The notes under the pieces are model-generated. The model worked only from the letters and a program-made list of their open reading frames with translations. It did no database searches and was not told where the DNA came from. Shown here piece by piece: positions 14,401 through 23,716 of a DNA stretch of 46,346 nt. Numbering within the stretch: position 1 is the first letter of the stretch; the number at the start of each line of letters is the position of its first letter. The DNA is from a virus. Made by a program: the position numbers and the translations under genes. The stretch spans positions 1 through 46,346 of the IMG/VR virus record IMGVR_UViG_3300025141_015469; one strand, written 5' to 3'.

Positions 14401-16136
14401 AAGTCTCTGATATAATAATTAATTTTTTAGAAGTAAAAGGAATTTCAGATGTTTTTTGTATTTCTGGGGGTGGATGCATACACATTGTTGATTCTTTAAG
14501 AAAAAGCAACAAAATACAAACAACTTGTGCGCACCATGAACAAGCTTTATTGATGGCCGCGGAAGGATATACTAGGCTTTCAAACAAAGTGTGTGCAAGT
14601 GTTGTAACCACTGGCCCGGGCAGCACAAATGCAATAACAGGCTTATTGGGAATGTGGACTGATAGTATCCCTTCAGTTGTAATATCGGGTCAAGTTTCTA
14701 GATCCCAAATGTCAAAAGGAACGGGCTGCCGCCAAATAGGAGATCAGGAATACGATATTATTAAAAGCGTCTCCTCGATGACTAAGTACGCTAAAACAAT
14801 CAACAATCCCATTGAAATTGTTTCAGAGCTGGAAAAAGCTTTTGATATTGCAACCAGCGGTAGACCGGGCCCAGTATGGCTTGATATACCATTGGATGTT
14901 CAAGGCGCCGCGGTGCCTGATAATTTAGTGGTGTATAAATCTCAAAAAAAAGAAAAAAATATTTTAAGTAAGGAGCAGGTCGATAGTATCGAAAGCTTAT
15001 TAAAGCAAAGTAAAAAACCTTTGTTTGTCGTTGGAAACGGTATAAGACTATCAAATAGTTATGATCTGTTTAATCGCTTGCTAGAATCTTTCAATATCCC
15101 TGCAGTCACTGGTCCGCACTCTGGTGTGGATTGTATTGACAATACTTATGAATATTATATGGGAAGAATAGGTATCTTAGGGCAAATTACTTCAAATAAA
15201 ATAGTGCAAGATGCCGATCTTTTAATATGTTTGGGGACTAGACTCCCAGTCAAAATGACTGGATATGATGTTAGTAAGTTTTCCCCCAAATCAAAAAAAA
15301 TTCTTGTCGACATAGATGAAAATGAAATCAATAAACACAATTTCAACGTTGATTTAAAAATACAAATGGACTTGAATACTTTTTTAAATCAGTTTAAAAA
15401 TATTGATTTTAAGACGGATATCCACCGGTGGAGAAGTGATGTAAAACAAATAAGGTCGGAGCAAAAATATTATTACAACAAACATGAGTCTTTAAAAGAT
15501 TATGTTAGTTTTTACTATTTTACAAGCAAAGCTAAAGAGTATTATGGAGACTGCCCTATCGTAACCAGCAATGGCACCGCTCATGTTGTTACTTTACAAA
15601 TGTATAATCTCAACAAGAACCAAAGAATGTTTACTAATGTTGGCTGTGCTAGCATGGGGTATGGACTGCCCGCGGCAATTGGCGCCAGCATAGCTAATAA
15701 AAAAAGTAAAACAATTTGCATTGAGGGCGACGGGTCTATTATGATGAACCTTCAAGAGCTACAAACTGTTGTGAGTGAGCAATTACCCTTAAAAATAATA
15801 TTAATAAATAATGAAGGATATCTTTCTATTAAAATGACACAGGAGTCTTTTTTCCAGGGAAAAGAGTTTGCTAGTGGTCCGAATAGCGGTGTTACGCTGC
15901 CAGACATGGAAAAAGTTTCAAAAGCTTTTGACATACCATATTTTTCTATAAAAAACAACAGTCAGATTGATAGTATTATGCTAAAGGCAATGTCTAGTTC
16001 AGGCCCTTCGATTGTAGAGGTTTTTGCTCATCCTTTCGAAAGACATGAGCCGAAAGTCATGCACAAAGGAATCGGCCCCGATGGTAAAATAATACCTGGC
16101 GAATTGACAGATATGAAAATCAGAGAGGGGTTTTGA
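14397..16136 (+). CDS. ThDP-dependent enzyme, acetolactate-synthase-like (YerE-like candidate)
   Basis: 579 residues from the ATG that overlaps the NeuB stop; the longer frame from 14346 lies inside neuB. Catalytic Glu48 (CAHHEQALLMAAEGY), the central FAD/ADP-type domain (KKPLFVVGNGIR), and the C-terminal ThDP signature GDGSIMMNLQEL ending with INNEGY are all present. In LPS clusters such enzymes include YerE, which transfers a two-carbon unit from pyruvate to a 4-keto-3,6-dideoxy sugar to give a branched sugar. The RfbH-type dehydrase downstream would supply such a keto sugar, so a branched-sugar role is attractive but unproven. A general acetolactate synthase is less likely: no regulatory subunit gene is nearby. 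Confidence 0.82.
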   Translation: MKVSDIIINFLEVKGISDVFCISGGGCIHIVDSLRKSNKIQTTCAHHEQALLMAAEGYTRLSNKVCASVVTTGPGSTNAITGLLGMWTDSIPSVVISGQVSRSQMSKGTGCRQIGDQEYDIIKSVSSMTKYAKTINNPIEIVSELEKAFDIATSGRPGPVWLDIPLDVQGAAVPDNLVVYKSQKKEKNILSKEQVDSIESLLKQSKKPLFVVGNGIRLSNSYDLFNRLLESFNIPAVTGPHSGVDCIDNTYEYYMGRIGILGQITSNKIVQDADLLICLGTRLPVKMTGYDVSKFSPKSKKILVDIDENEINKHNFNVDLKIQMDLNTFLNQFKNIDFKTDIHRWRSDVKQIRSEQKYYYNKHESLKDYVSFYYFTSKAKEYYGDCPIVTSNGTAHVVTLQMYNLNKNQRMFTNVGCASMGYGLPAAIGASIANKKSKTICIEGDGSIMMNLQELQTVVSEQLPLKIILINNEGYLSIKMTQESFFQGKEFASGPNSGVTLPDMEKVSKAFDIPYFSIKNNSQIDSIMLKAMSSSGPSIVEVFAHPFERHEPKVMHKGIGPDGKIIPGELTDMKIREGF

Positions 16137-16137
16137 T

Positions 16138-16782
16138 ATGAAAATACTGTTAACTGGCAATACCGGCGGCATTGGAAGCTGCATTGAAGAAAAACTGAAA
16201 CAATGTGGAGTGGACATAGTTGGCATAAACAGCAAAATTTGTGATTTATCAAATGTGAAAAACATATCTTACTTTTTACGAGATCACGAGTGTTTTGATG
16301 GTATGGTCCACTGTGCAGGCGTAAACCCGATTAAATCATATAAAGATATAAAACAAGAAGATTTTCAAAAAGTTTTTAATATCAATACCTTTAGTTTTAT
16401 AAAAATGTGCCAAGACATTAATTTTTCTGATGGAAGCAACATAATAGCTATTGGTTCGCTGTGGGCGACTGGTACAAAGGAAGGTAGAGGACAATATTCC
16501 ATGACTAAGCACGCCTTGTATGCTGCAGTTAAATCTTTATCTTTGGAAATGTGTGATGATAATATAAAAGTCAATATGATATCTCCCGGCTTTGTAGACA
16601 CGCAGATGACAAGGGATAATAATTCTATAGAAACTATAAAAAAAATAAACAAATATATTCCTTTGGGGCTAACAAAGCCCATAGAAATTGCTAAAATGTG
16701 CGAGTACTTGCTAAAAAATAACCAATCCATCACTGGACAAAATATTATTATTGATAGCGGGTATTCAATCAAAAATATTTAA
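16138..16782 (+). CDS. short-chain dehydrogenase/reductase
   Basis: 214 residues, classical SDR. Cofactor loop TGNTGGIGSCI (residues 6-16), VHCAGVNP, and the catalytic set Ser107 (AIGSLWA), Tyr120 and Lys124 (QYSMTKHA), with the MISPGFVDTQM loop afterwards. Length is slightly short for the family (about 250), with a compact N-terminal half. It follows the ThDP enzyme by one base with GAGGGG upstream, consistent with reducing the keto group left by that enzyme or oxidising a cyclitol made by the next gene. Confidence 0.86.
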   Translation: MKILLTGNTGGIGSCIEEKLKQCGVDIVGINSKICDLSNVKNISYFLRDHECFDGMVHCAGVNPIKSYKDIKQEDFQKVFNINTFSFIKMCQDINFSDGSNIIAIGSLWATGTKEGRGQYSMTKHALYAAVKSLSLEMCDDNIKVNMISPGFVDTQMTRDNNSIETIKKINKYIPLGLTKPIEIAKMCEYLLKNNQSITGQNIIIDSGYSIKNI

Positions 16783-16798
16783 TTAAAGCGGAATAAAA

Positions 16799-17884
16799 AT
16801 GAATTTTAAAATTGATAACAAAATATTAGAAGTACAAAGCTTTTATGAAAATAGATTTGAAGTTGCATCTCAGCCAATGAAGTATCTTGTTTCTTTAACG
16901 GATAGAGAACCTTTGGAGTGTGTTAAAGAAGTATATGAAGGTGGCGATGTTATCTTAATAGATAAAAAATTAGTTCCTTTGTATGGTTTTAATTCTTTGA
17001 ACAATGCAGTCATATATTCTGTTGAAGCGACTGAAGAAAATAAAACTATTGAAACATGCCTAGATTTAGTTAAGTTTTTATCTAGCAATGGCTTCAATAA
17101 GGGAAATACGTTACATGTTATCGGCGGCGGCATAATCCAAGATATTGGATCATTTACTGCTGCTGTATATAAAAGAGGTGTAAAGTGGATTCTTTTTCCA
17201 TCTACTTTGTTATCCATGGCAGATTCCTGCATTGGAGGCAAAAATGGCATTAATTACAACGGGACTAAAAATCAATTAGCGCTTTTTTCTTCCCCAGCCT
17301 CCGTTATAATATGTACCAAATTTATAAAAACCCTAGAGAGTAAAGAAATAAAATCTGGCTTGGGCGAGGCTTTAAAACTATTGTCCATGGGTGGCTCTAG
17401 TTTACTAAATCAATATAAATCCATGGTTAAAAATGGTAAAGTTGTAGATGACTCATTCTATCTTGATATTATTAAAAACTCACTTGCTGTAAAAAAAGAA
17501 GTAATAGAGGTTGATGAATTTGAATTAACCATAAGACAATGTTTAAACTATGGCCATACTATTGGCCATGCACTTGAGACTCTTTCAAAACATGACATAC
17601 CTCACGGTGAAGCTGTTGCCATTGGTATGTTATTGGTAAACAGACTTTACAACACAAATACTGAAAAATTAGATACAGCATGTAAAGAGCTGATAGATTT
17701 TAAAAAATTAAAAAATGTTGACTTAACAGGATTAAAAGACCTCATTCTCAAAGATAAAAAAACCTTTGGCAATCAAACAACATTTATAGTATTAAAAGAA
17801 TACGGTGAGACTGTTTTCATAAAAGAAACAATAAACGATGAGTTCATTGATCGCATCATCACAGAAATAAACAATATAAAATGA
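16799..17884 (+). CDS. sugar-phosphate cyclase of the 3-dehydroquinate synthase superfamily
   Basis: 361 residues. NAD-binding GGGIIQDIGSFTAAVYKRG (109-127), then STLLSMADSCIGGKNGIN with Asp142 and Lys148, and Lys157. Zinc ligands Glu190 (GLGEALK), His253 (LNYGHTIGH) and His269 (PHGEAV) are all intact, as is Lys193. The superfamily includes AroB and the cyclases that turn sedoheptulose 7-phosphate or glucose 6-phosphate into cyclitols. A sugar kinase directly overlapping downstream and a glycan-cluster location favour a cyclitol or unusual-sugar role over aromatic biosynthesis; sequence alone cannot decide. All catalytic residues suggest an active enzyme. Confidence 0.85.
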   Translation: MNFKIDNKILEVQSFYENRFEVASQPMKYLVSLTDREPLECVKEVYEGGDVILIDKKLVPLYGFNSLNNAVIYSVEATEENKTIETCLDLVKFLSSNGFNKGNTLHVIGGGIIQDIGSFTAAVYKRGVKWILFPSTLLSMADSCIGGKNGINYNGTKNQLALFSSPASVIICTKFIKTLESKEIKSGLGEALKLLSMGGSSLLNQYKSMVKNGKVVDDSFYLDIIKNSLAVKKEVIEVDEFELTIRQCLNYGHTIGHALETLSKHDIPHGEAVAIGMLLVNRLYNTNTEKLDTACKELIDFKKLKNVDLTGLKDLILKDKKTFGNQTTFIVLKEYGETVFIKETINDEFIDRIITEINNIK

Positions 17885-18834
17885 AAAATTTATTATTTAT
17901 AGATTTTGGTGCATCTAGAATAAAAAGCATTGAATATAATGTAGAAAAAGATTTATTTTATAAACAAAAAGAAGTGCCATCGCCATTTCTTTATAAGCAC
18001 GCTATACCAAAGGATGAAGTTTCTAATGTTTTAACAAATGTTATGAAAAAACACGATAGTTTCGACGCTGTTTTTATATGTACCATTTTAGGGGGCGGCT
18101 ATGTCGACGATATATATTATTCATGGAAATCTAGTAAAAATGTAAAAAACAAAACTTGCCTTATTAGTCATATATTTAAACACGACTCCACATACCATCT
18201 ACACAAAGATCACGGTGGCCTCCAAGACAGAATAAAGCAGCTGGGCATTTTGAATGAAAAAATAGTATACAGCGCGCTCGGTGATACTGATTGCGTTAAA
18301 AGATCTTTTTTATTGAAAAATGATGAATGTATTGTTAATTTGGGCACCGGATCCCAAGTTATCAGAAACAAAAGTATTATAAAGTATATACCCTCTGGAA
18401 GAGCTTTAAATTGTTTTGAAAACTTTTTCAAAAACCTTGATGTTAACATGTTTGAGATATTTAAAAATTTATCTACGGACCAATTAATAGCATCAGATAT
18501 GAATTTTAATCTCAATATCTTCGAACAAGCTTTACACTACGATTCAACTGTTTGCGGCTCTATAACAAATATAAGAGAAGATAATTTTACTTTAATAAAT
18601 TTTATCTGTTCATTGTTTAAAAATTATTTAGATCAATATATTCCATTAATAAAAAGCAATAAAAAAATATATTTGACCGGGGGCATATCAAGAAAGTATC
18701 CCGTAATAAAAGAATATTTCAAAGTAAAAACAAACGCTGAAGTTATTTTAAATTCAAGACACATAGAGGATACCTTTTTGGGTATTAAAGAAAAGGTGCT
18801 AGCAGATTATGAACATATTAATCACGGGATCTAA
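17881..18834 (+). CDS. ASKHA-fold sugar kinase (FGGY-like, short)
   Basis: 317 residues with the three ASKHA nucleotide motifs: phosphate-1 FIDFGASRIKS (residues 6-16), phosphate-2 IVNLGTGSQVI near 157-167, and adenosine motif IYLTGGISRKYPVI near 264-277. It resembles FGGY carbohydrate kinases but is about 150 residues shorter. Overlap with the cyclase as ATGA suggests tight coupling. It could make the cyclase's substrate (for instance a heptulose 7-phosphate) or phosphorylate its cyclitol product, as kinases in known cyclitol pathways do. Low-GC sequence. Kinase fold is confident, substrate is not. Confidence 0.75.
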   Translation: MKNLLFIDFGASRIKSIEYNVEKDLFYKQKEVPSPFLYKHAIPKDEVSNVLTNVMKKHDSFDAVFICTILGGGYVDDIYYSWKSSKNVKNKTCLISHIFKHDSTYHLHKDHGGLQDRIKQLGILNEKIVYSALGDTDCVKRSFLLKNDECIVNLGTGSQVIRNKSIIKYIPSGRALNCFENFFKNLDVNMFEIFKNLSTDQLIASDMNFNLNIFEQALHYDSTVCGSITNIREDNFTLINFICSLFKNYLDQYIPLIKSNKKIYLTGGISRKYPVIKEYFKVKTNAEVILNSRHIEDTFLGIKEKVLADYEHINHGI

Positions 18835-19636
18835 TGGATTCATAGCCAGAAACATATCAAAAAAAATAAATAAAAAACATAATATTATCGAAACCAACAG
18901 AAAAACTTTAAATGTTTTAAATACTGAAATGGTGACTGATTTCTTAATAAAAAACGATATCAACTTTGTTATACACACAGCAGTGTCTGGGGGCCGTAGA
19001 ACTAAACAAGATGAGATATCCGTATTAATAGATAACTTAATAATGTTTAGAAATTTTTTGATAAATAAAGATAAGTTTGATGGGCTGATACATTTTGGCT
19101 CAGGGGCCGAGTTTGACCGCAGAACAAGTATAAGTCTAGCAAAAGAGAGCACTGATGCAAATCCCATAGATTATTATGGGCTTTCAAAGAAAATCATCAG
19201 CAATGAGATTAAAAATACAAATAATTTTTTTAACTTGAGAGTCTTTGGGTGTTTCGGGCTCGATGAAAAAGAAGACAGGTTTATAAGATCGTCCATCAAG
19301 AATGTCAGAAGTGGCAAAAAAATAAAAATACACCAAAACCGCAATATGGATTTTATATCTGTAGATGATCTTTGTCTGGTAGTAGATCATTATATTGAAA
19401 ATTATCACAAAAAAACACTACCAAAAGATATAAACTTGTGTTATAATAATCAAATGTCCCTGTTGGACATATCAAATAGAATTAACACGCTATTAGAAAA
19501 GCCTATAGAAAATGTTCTTATTGAGAAGAGAGGGAACAATAACGACTATAGTGGCGATGGTACTCTATTGGAACAGCTAAATTTAAAATTAAGTGGTTTT
19601 GATAAAAGCTTAACAAAGATTATTAAAGGTGTATAA
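18809..19636 (+). CDS. NAD-dependent epimerase/dehydratase (extended SDR)
   Basis: 275 residues. N-terminal Rossmann loop ITGSNGFIARNI, FVIHTAVSGG, LIHFGSGAEFD in place of the usual S-S/T motif, and the catalytic YYGLSKK (YxxxK). NLRVFGCFG follows. This is the nucleotide-sugar epimerase/reductase architecture, somewhat shorter than typical (about 310). It overlaps the kinase by 26 bases and abuts the RfbH gene. A 4-keto reductase or 3,5-epimerase step on the NDP-keto sugar formed by neighbours is the simplest role. Confidence 0.8.
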   Translation: MNILITGSNGFIARNISKKINKKHNIIETNRKTLNVLNTEMVTDFLIKNDINFVIHTAVSGGRRTKQDEISVLIDNLIMFRNFLINKDKFDGLIHFGSGAEFDRRTSISLAKESTDANPIDYYGLSKKIISNEIKNTNNFFNLRVFGCFGLDEKEDRFIRSSIKNVRSGKKIKIHQNRNMDFISVDDLCLVVDHYIENYHKKTLPKDINLCYNNQMSLLDISNRINTLLEKPIENVLIEKRGNNNDYSGDGTLLEQLNLKLSGFDKSLTKIIKGV

Positions 19637-20983
19637 ATGTCGGAAAGAATAAATAAAATACTTGATTTAGTTGAAGAACACGTAGAAGAGAAAAATAAAA
19701 GTACCTGGAAGCCAGGAGAAGATTGGGTGTCATACTCAGGCCCTGTGTTCACATCAGATGAATATAAAGCTGCAATAGAAGCGTTATTAAGCGGTTGGCT
19801 GATTTTTGGGGAAAACGGAAGACTTTTTGAAAAGGAGTTTGTTGATCATTTAGGCAAGAAACACGGTGTGTTAACAAATTCTGGAAGCTCTGCTAATCTT
19901 TTGATGGTCGCTTCTTTAACTTCACAAGACAACTATATCAAAAAAAGATGGAATCTTGAAAAAGGCTCCAAGTTTATAACCCCAGTTGTTTGTTTCCCAA
20001 CCACAGTAAATCCTTTAATCCAGTGCGGATTCGAACCGGTCTTTGTGGATGTTACCTTACCAGATGTTAATTTAGACTTAGATGAAGTGGAAAATCTGCT
20101 GAAGAAAGACACTAAGGGAGAAATTAGGGGGATAGTCTTTGCTCACGTTTTAGGAAACCCTCCGGACATGGATAGATTAATGCATTTGATAGAAAAATAT
20201 AATTTAGTTTTTTTAGAAGATACTTGTGATGCTCTTGGCTCTACATATGATAATAAAAAACTAGGATCTTTTGGTCACATTTCAACTTGTTCTTTTTTTC
20301 CTGCGCACCATATGACTATGGGAGAAGGGGGCTTTGTCGCGACCGATTCAAATAAAATGAGACAAATTATTTCAAGCTTTAGAGATTGGGGCCGTGCCTG
20401 TTATTGCAACACTATTTGCCCGGGAAATGTAACGTCACGTACTGCATGCGGCAATAGATTCCAATCTTGGCTCCCGGGCGCCCCAACCGCTGTATATGAT
20501 CATAGATATGTTTTTGATGAAATCGGATATAATCTCAAGCCCTTAGACATCCAAGCAGCCATTGGTTTGCAACAAATTAAAAAGCTTGATTATTTGGATG
20601 AAGCAAGAAGAACTAATTTTAAAAGAATGACAGAGATATTTTCTGAACATTGCGATAAATTGCATTTACCAGTTGCAACAGAAAAAGCCGATCCAAGTTG
20701 GTTTGCTTATATGATGACGGTTAAGAAAAAAGCCAACTTCAAACGACAGGATCTTGTAAACCACCTTGAAACAAACCGAATACAAACACGCTCTTATTTT
20801 GCGGGCAATATTCTTTATCACCCGGGTTACCAGAAGCTGGCAAAGAAGTATGGAAATCTACAACAACGATTTCCAGTTGCTCACCACGTTACTTTTAACT
20901 CCTTCTTTCTAGGAACATATGCTGGCTTGACAGAAGAGAAGATAAGCTATATTGGAAGCGTGGTTAAGGATTTTTTTAAATGA
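19637..20983 (+). CDS. rfbH: RfbH-type NDP-6-deoxy-4-keto-hexose 3-dehydrase (E1)
   Basis: PMP- and [2Fe-2S]-dependent enzymes of this type remove the C3 hydroxyl from CDP-6-deoxy-4-keto-glucose on the way to 3,6-dideoxy sugars. 448 residues, DegT/aminotransferase fold. Diagnostic: the internal-aldimine lysine is replaced by His224 in FFPAHHMTMGEGG. A cysteine cluster (Cys255, Cys257, Cys261, Cys271) follows WGRA, where E1 holds its iron-sulfur centre. GYNLKPLDIQAAIGLQQ is present as in known RfbH. The partner flavin/iron-sulfur reductase (E3) and the CDP-glucose genes rfbF/rfbG are absent from this window, so partners must be elsewhere or supplied by the host. Confidence 0.9.
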   Translation: MSERINKILDLVEEHVEEKNKSTWKPGEDWVSYSGPVFTSDEYKAAIEALLSGWLIFGENGRLFEKEFVDHLGKKHGVLTNSGSSANLLMVASLTSQDNYIKKRWNLEKGSKFITPVVCFPTTVNPLIQCGFEPVFVDVTLPDVNLDLDEVENLLKKDTKGEIRGIVFAHVLGNPPDMDRLMHLIEKYNLVFLEDTCDALGSTYDNKKLGSFGHISTCSFFPAHHMTMGEGGFVATDSNKMRQIISSFRDWGRACYCNTICPGNVTSRTACGNRFQSWLPGAPTAVYDHRYVFDEIGYNLKPLDIQAAIGLQQIKKLDYLDEARRTNFKRMTEIFSEHCDKLHLPVATEKADPSWFAYMMTVKKKANFKRQDLVNHLETNRIQTRSYFAGNILYHPGYQKLAKKYGNLQQRFPVAHHVTFNSFFLGTYAGLTEEKISYIGSVVKDFFK

Positions 20984-21930
20984 AAGTGGTATATGTGACA
21001 GGCTGTTTGGGCTTTATTGGCTCTTATATAACCAGAAAGTGCCTTGAAAAAGGTTGGATGGTGCGTGGAATAGATAAAGTAACATACGCAGCGAATGAAA
21101 GCCTTTTGGGTGAATTTGAACAATACGCCAATTTTGTTTTTGAAAAAAAAGATATAAAAGATTTAAGCTTTTTATATGATTGTGATTATGTCATTAACAC
21201 CGCTGCCGAATCTCACGTTGGAAATAGTATTATAAACAGTGATGAGTTTATTAGTAGCAATATAGTTGGGGTTAAGAACCTGCTTGATCTAGTAAGGCAT
21301 AAGCCAGAAAACTGTAATAAAAGACCAATATTTTTTCACTTCAGCACAGATGAGGTTTATGGAGATATTGATGAAGGAGCGCATACGGAAAAAGATTTAT
21401 TAAAGCCCAGCAATCCTTATTCCGCGGCCAAGGCAGCAGCTGACATGCTAGTGCTTGCTTGGGCAAGAACATACGGTGTTGAATATGTAATTTTAAGGCC
21501 GACCAATAATTATGGAATAGGCCAATATCCAGAAAAACTTATTCCGATTTCTATCAAAAATTTGATGAGAGGTAGGAAAATTAGACTCCACAATAATGGC
21601 ACGCCTGTTAGGAGTTGGTTGCATGCAGATGATACTGCTGAAGCTGTCATAACCATTGTAGAAAGTGGTAAAATAAATGAAATATACAATGTTGCTGGCG
21701 GCTTCGAGCAGACTAATATCGATACGACTAAAAAAGTTATCAACAGTTTTTATGGAACTTTAGAAAACTGGCAAGAAAACATAGATTTTTCTTATTCACG
21801 CCAAGGCCAGGACGTGCGTTATGCTTTAAACGATGATAAGCTAAGAGCTTTAAGCTGGCGCCCAAAAAAGATTTTTGATACTGAAATAGGTAAAATAGTA
21901 GAACATTATAAAAAAAACTGGAGATGGTAA
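20980..21930 (+). CDS. RmlB-like NDP-hexose 4,6-dehydratase
   Basis: 316 residues. VTGCLGFIGSYI, DKVTYAANES (the RmlB substrate loop), STDEVYGDI with the Asp-Glu catalytic pair, PYSAAKAAAD (YxxxK), NNYGIGQYPEKLIP and VRSWLHADDTAEA are all features of dTDP-glucose 4,6-dehydratase. The product is a 4-keto-6-deoxy sugar nucleotide. Linked by an ATGA overlap to the RfbH-type gene that would consume such a keto sugar. Whether the nucleotide is dTDP, CDP or another cannot be read from the sequence. Confidence 0.88.
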   Translation: MKVVYVTGCLGFIGSYITRKCLEKGWMVRGIDKVTYAANESLLGEFEQYANFVFEKKDIKDLSFLYDCDYVINTAAESHVGNSIINSDEFISSNIVGVKNLLDLVRHKPENCNKRPIFFHFSTDEVYGDIDEGAHTEKDLLKPSNPYSAAKAAADMLVLAWARTYGVEYVILRPTNNYGIGQYPEKLIPISIKNLMRGRKIRLHNNGTPVRSWLHADDTAEAVITIVESGKINEIYNVAGGFEQTNIDTTKKVINSFYGTLENWQENIDFSYSRQGQDVRYALNDDKLRALSWRPKKIFDTEIGKIVEHYKKNWRW

Positions 21931-21931
21931 T

Positions 21932-22813
21932 ATGAAAACAGGTTGTTTAATATATTTTTATGGTAAAAAATATGAAAATATTGGACTATGCGCCTTAAAT
22001 AGTTTTAAAAAGCACCACCCAGAGATTATGCTACATCATGTAAACGAGTTTAACGAAAGTGAATATGAAGTAAGTAATTTTAAAGATACAGCCGGCTGCG
22101 GCGTATATAAATATATGCTAGCTGTTGAAATAATGAAAAAGAATAATTACGAAAAATTTATAATATTGGGCGCGGATACTATAACATGTGCCAGATTAGA
22201 TGAATTTTTAGATGACAATGAACACGATATTTTAGCTTCGCTAGATTATCCCTATCAGTTGTCTGAATGTGGTATAATACTTTCTCCAAACCATGAAACA
22301 CATTTAAATGCAGACGTGGTTTGTTTTAATAAGATAAGACCTATTATTGATATTATAAAAATATCTAAAAATTTTCCAGCATATGCGGAACAAGGTGGTT
22401 TAAATTATGTTGCATGGTCAAACAATTATAAACATTCTTGTAAAATAGTTGATGGGCCTTATTTAAAAAGCAATGTTGTTTATAATGTTCGTTCAAAAGG
22501 AAATATGTGTCTTCCATATGAATATCAAGATCATTCTGCAACAACTGGCGAACCACCAAAATTTCCTCCTTATGAAAAGCCATGGGGCCCTCATTTAAAT
22601 AAATTTTATGTTAAAGATAAAAAACTTTACACTAAAGATCATAAACAAATAAAAGTATGGCACTATTGTGAGGGTCTTGGTAACTTAAACGAAGAAAACT
22701 TTGTTAAAATAATGAATAATTATATTTTTAAATGGTTTAATAAAGAAACCAAACAATTTTTCAAGGAACAGTGTGGCGCCGACGACTTCTTCGAAAAGGA
22801 GTTTACACTTTAA
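21932..22813 (+). CDS. putative GT-A glycosyltransferase
   Basis: 293 residues. N-terminal MKTGCLIYFYGKKYENIGLCALNSFKKHHPE, then KFIILGADTITCARLDEFL, the position and form of a GT-A metal-binding D-x-(D/T) motif on a strand end, with CGVYKYMLAVEIMKK before it as in GT8-like and nucleotide-diphospho-sugar transferase families. The C-terminus has VWHYCEGLGN. Expected to be a cytosolic transferase for one of the deoxy sugars made next door. Family assignment is tentative. Confidence 0.65.
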   Translation: MKTGCLIYFYGKKYENIGLCALNSFKKHHPEIMLHHVNEFNESEYEVSNFKDTAGCGVYKYMLAVEIMKKNNYEKFIILGADTITCARLDEFLDDNEHDILASLDYPYQLSECGIILSPNHETHLNADVVCFNKIRPIIDIIKISKNFPAYAEQGGLNYVAWSNNYKHSCKIVDGPYLKSNVVYNVRSKGNMCLPYEYQDHSATTGEPPKFPPYEKPWGPHLNKFYVKDKKLYTKDHKQIKVWHYCEGLGNLNEENFVKIMNNYIFKWFNKETKQFFKEQCGADDFFEKEFTL

Positions 22814-22816
22814 ACA

Positions 22817-23716
22817 ATGAAAGTTTTAGTAACAGGGGGGACTGGGTTTGTAGGTAAGAGATTACAAAAATATAGACCAGAGTGGATTTATGTCTCCTCC
22901 AAAGACTGTAATCTTTTAAACAAAGACGACTGTAATTGGCTTTTTAAGGAATACAAACCAGATGCAGTAATACATTTAGCGGCCAGAGTAGGCGGGATCA
23001 AAGAAAACAAAAACAACCAGGCGTCTTTTTATTATAAGAACACTATAATAAATACAAATGTGCTAGACTGTGCATATAAAAATAATATTAAAAAAGTTTT
23101 ATCTTCTTTAAGTACGTGCGCATTTCCGGATGTTTTACCAGAATATCCATTCACCGAAAAGGACCTATTCAGAGGCCCTCCAGCACAAACTAATTTTTCA
23201 TACGGATATACAAAAAGATCTCTTCACGTACAAACCATTTCTTATAGAAAACAATACGGTGTAAACTATTCTACGTTTTGCCCTTCGAATATTTATGGCC
23301 CCGGAGACAATTTTAATAATGAGAGTTCTCATTTTATACCAGCCTTAATTAGAAAGTATTCAGAAGCCAAAGATGGAGACACATTAGAATTGTGGGGAAC
23401 TGGAAAACCATTGCGGCAACAACTTTACATCGACGATCTAATAAAGATTATACCTTTGTTGCTGGAAAAGCACAATTCTGGCGCGCCCATAATAGTGGCG
23501 CCAAATGAAAATTTGTCGATATCAGAAATGGCAAATATATTGCATAAAAATGTCAAAAAAAATGTTAAAATAGTTTATAATAATAGACTAGATGGACAAT
23601 TCAGAAAAGACGGATCAAACAAAAAATTGCTTAAATTGTTAGGTGGTTTTAATTTTACTAAGTTTGAGGACGGCGTCACAAAAACATATGAATGGTATAA
23701 ACAAAACAAACAATAA
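22817..23716 (+). CDS. fcl: GDP-L-fucose synthase
   Basis: Converts GDP-4-keto-6-deoxy-mannose to GDP-L-fucose by 3,5-epimerisation and 4-reduction. 299 residues. [21 protein letters not shown] followed by N-rich [22 protein letters not shown] (catalytic Cys), [12 protein letters not shown] (YxxxK), and [14 protein letters not shown] are the family signatures in order. AAGGAG is upstream. It overlaps gmd by 29 bases; in most genomes the order is gmd-fcl, here it is fcl-gmd. Confidence 0.9.
   Translation: MKVLVTGGTGFVGKRLQKYRPEWIYVSSKDCNLLNKDDCNWLFKEYKPDAVIHLAARVGGIKENKNNQASFYYKNTIINTNVLDCAYKNNIKKVLSSLSTCAFPDVLPEYPFTEKDLFRGPPAQTNFSYGYTKRSLHVQTISYRKQYGVNYSTFCPSNIYGPGDNFNNESSHFIPALIRKYSEAKDGDTLELWGTGKPLRQQLYIDDLIKIIPLLLEKHNSGAPIIVAPNENLSISEMANILHKNVKKNVKIVYNNRLDGQFRKDGSNKKLLKLLGGFNFTKFEDGVTKTYEWYKQNKQ

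Noticed and set aside
22100-22115. Plus-strand TATAAATA as a late promoter
   Set aside because: It is inside the coding region of the GT-A gene, not near a start codon.
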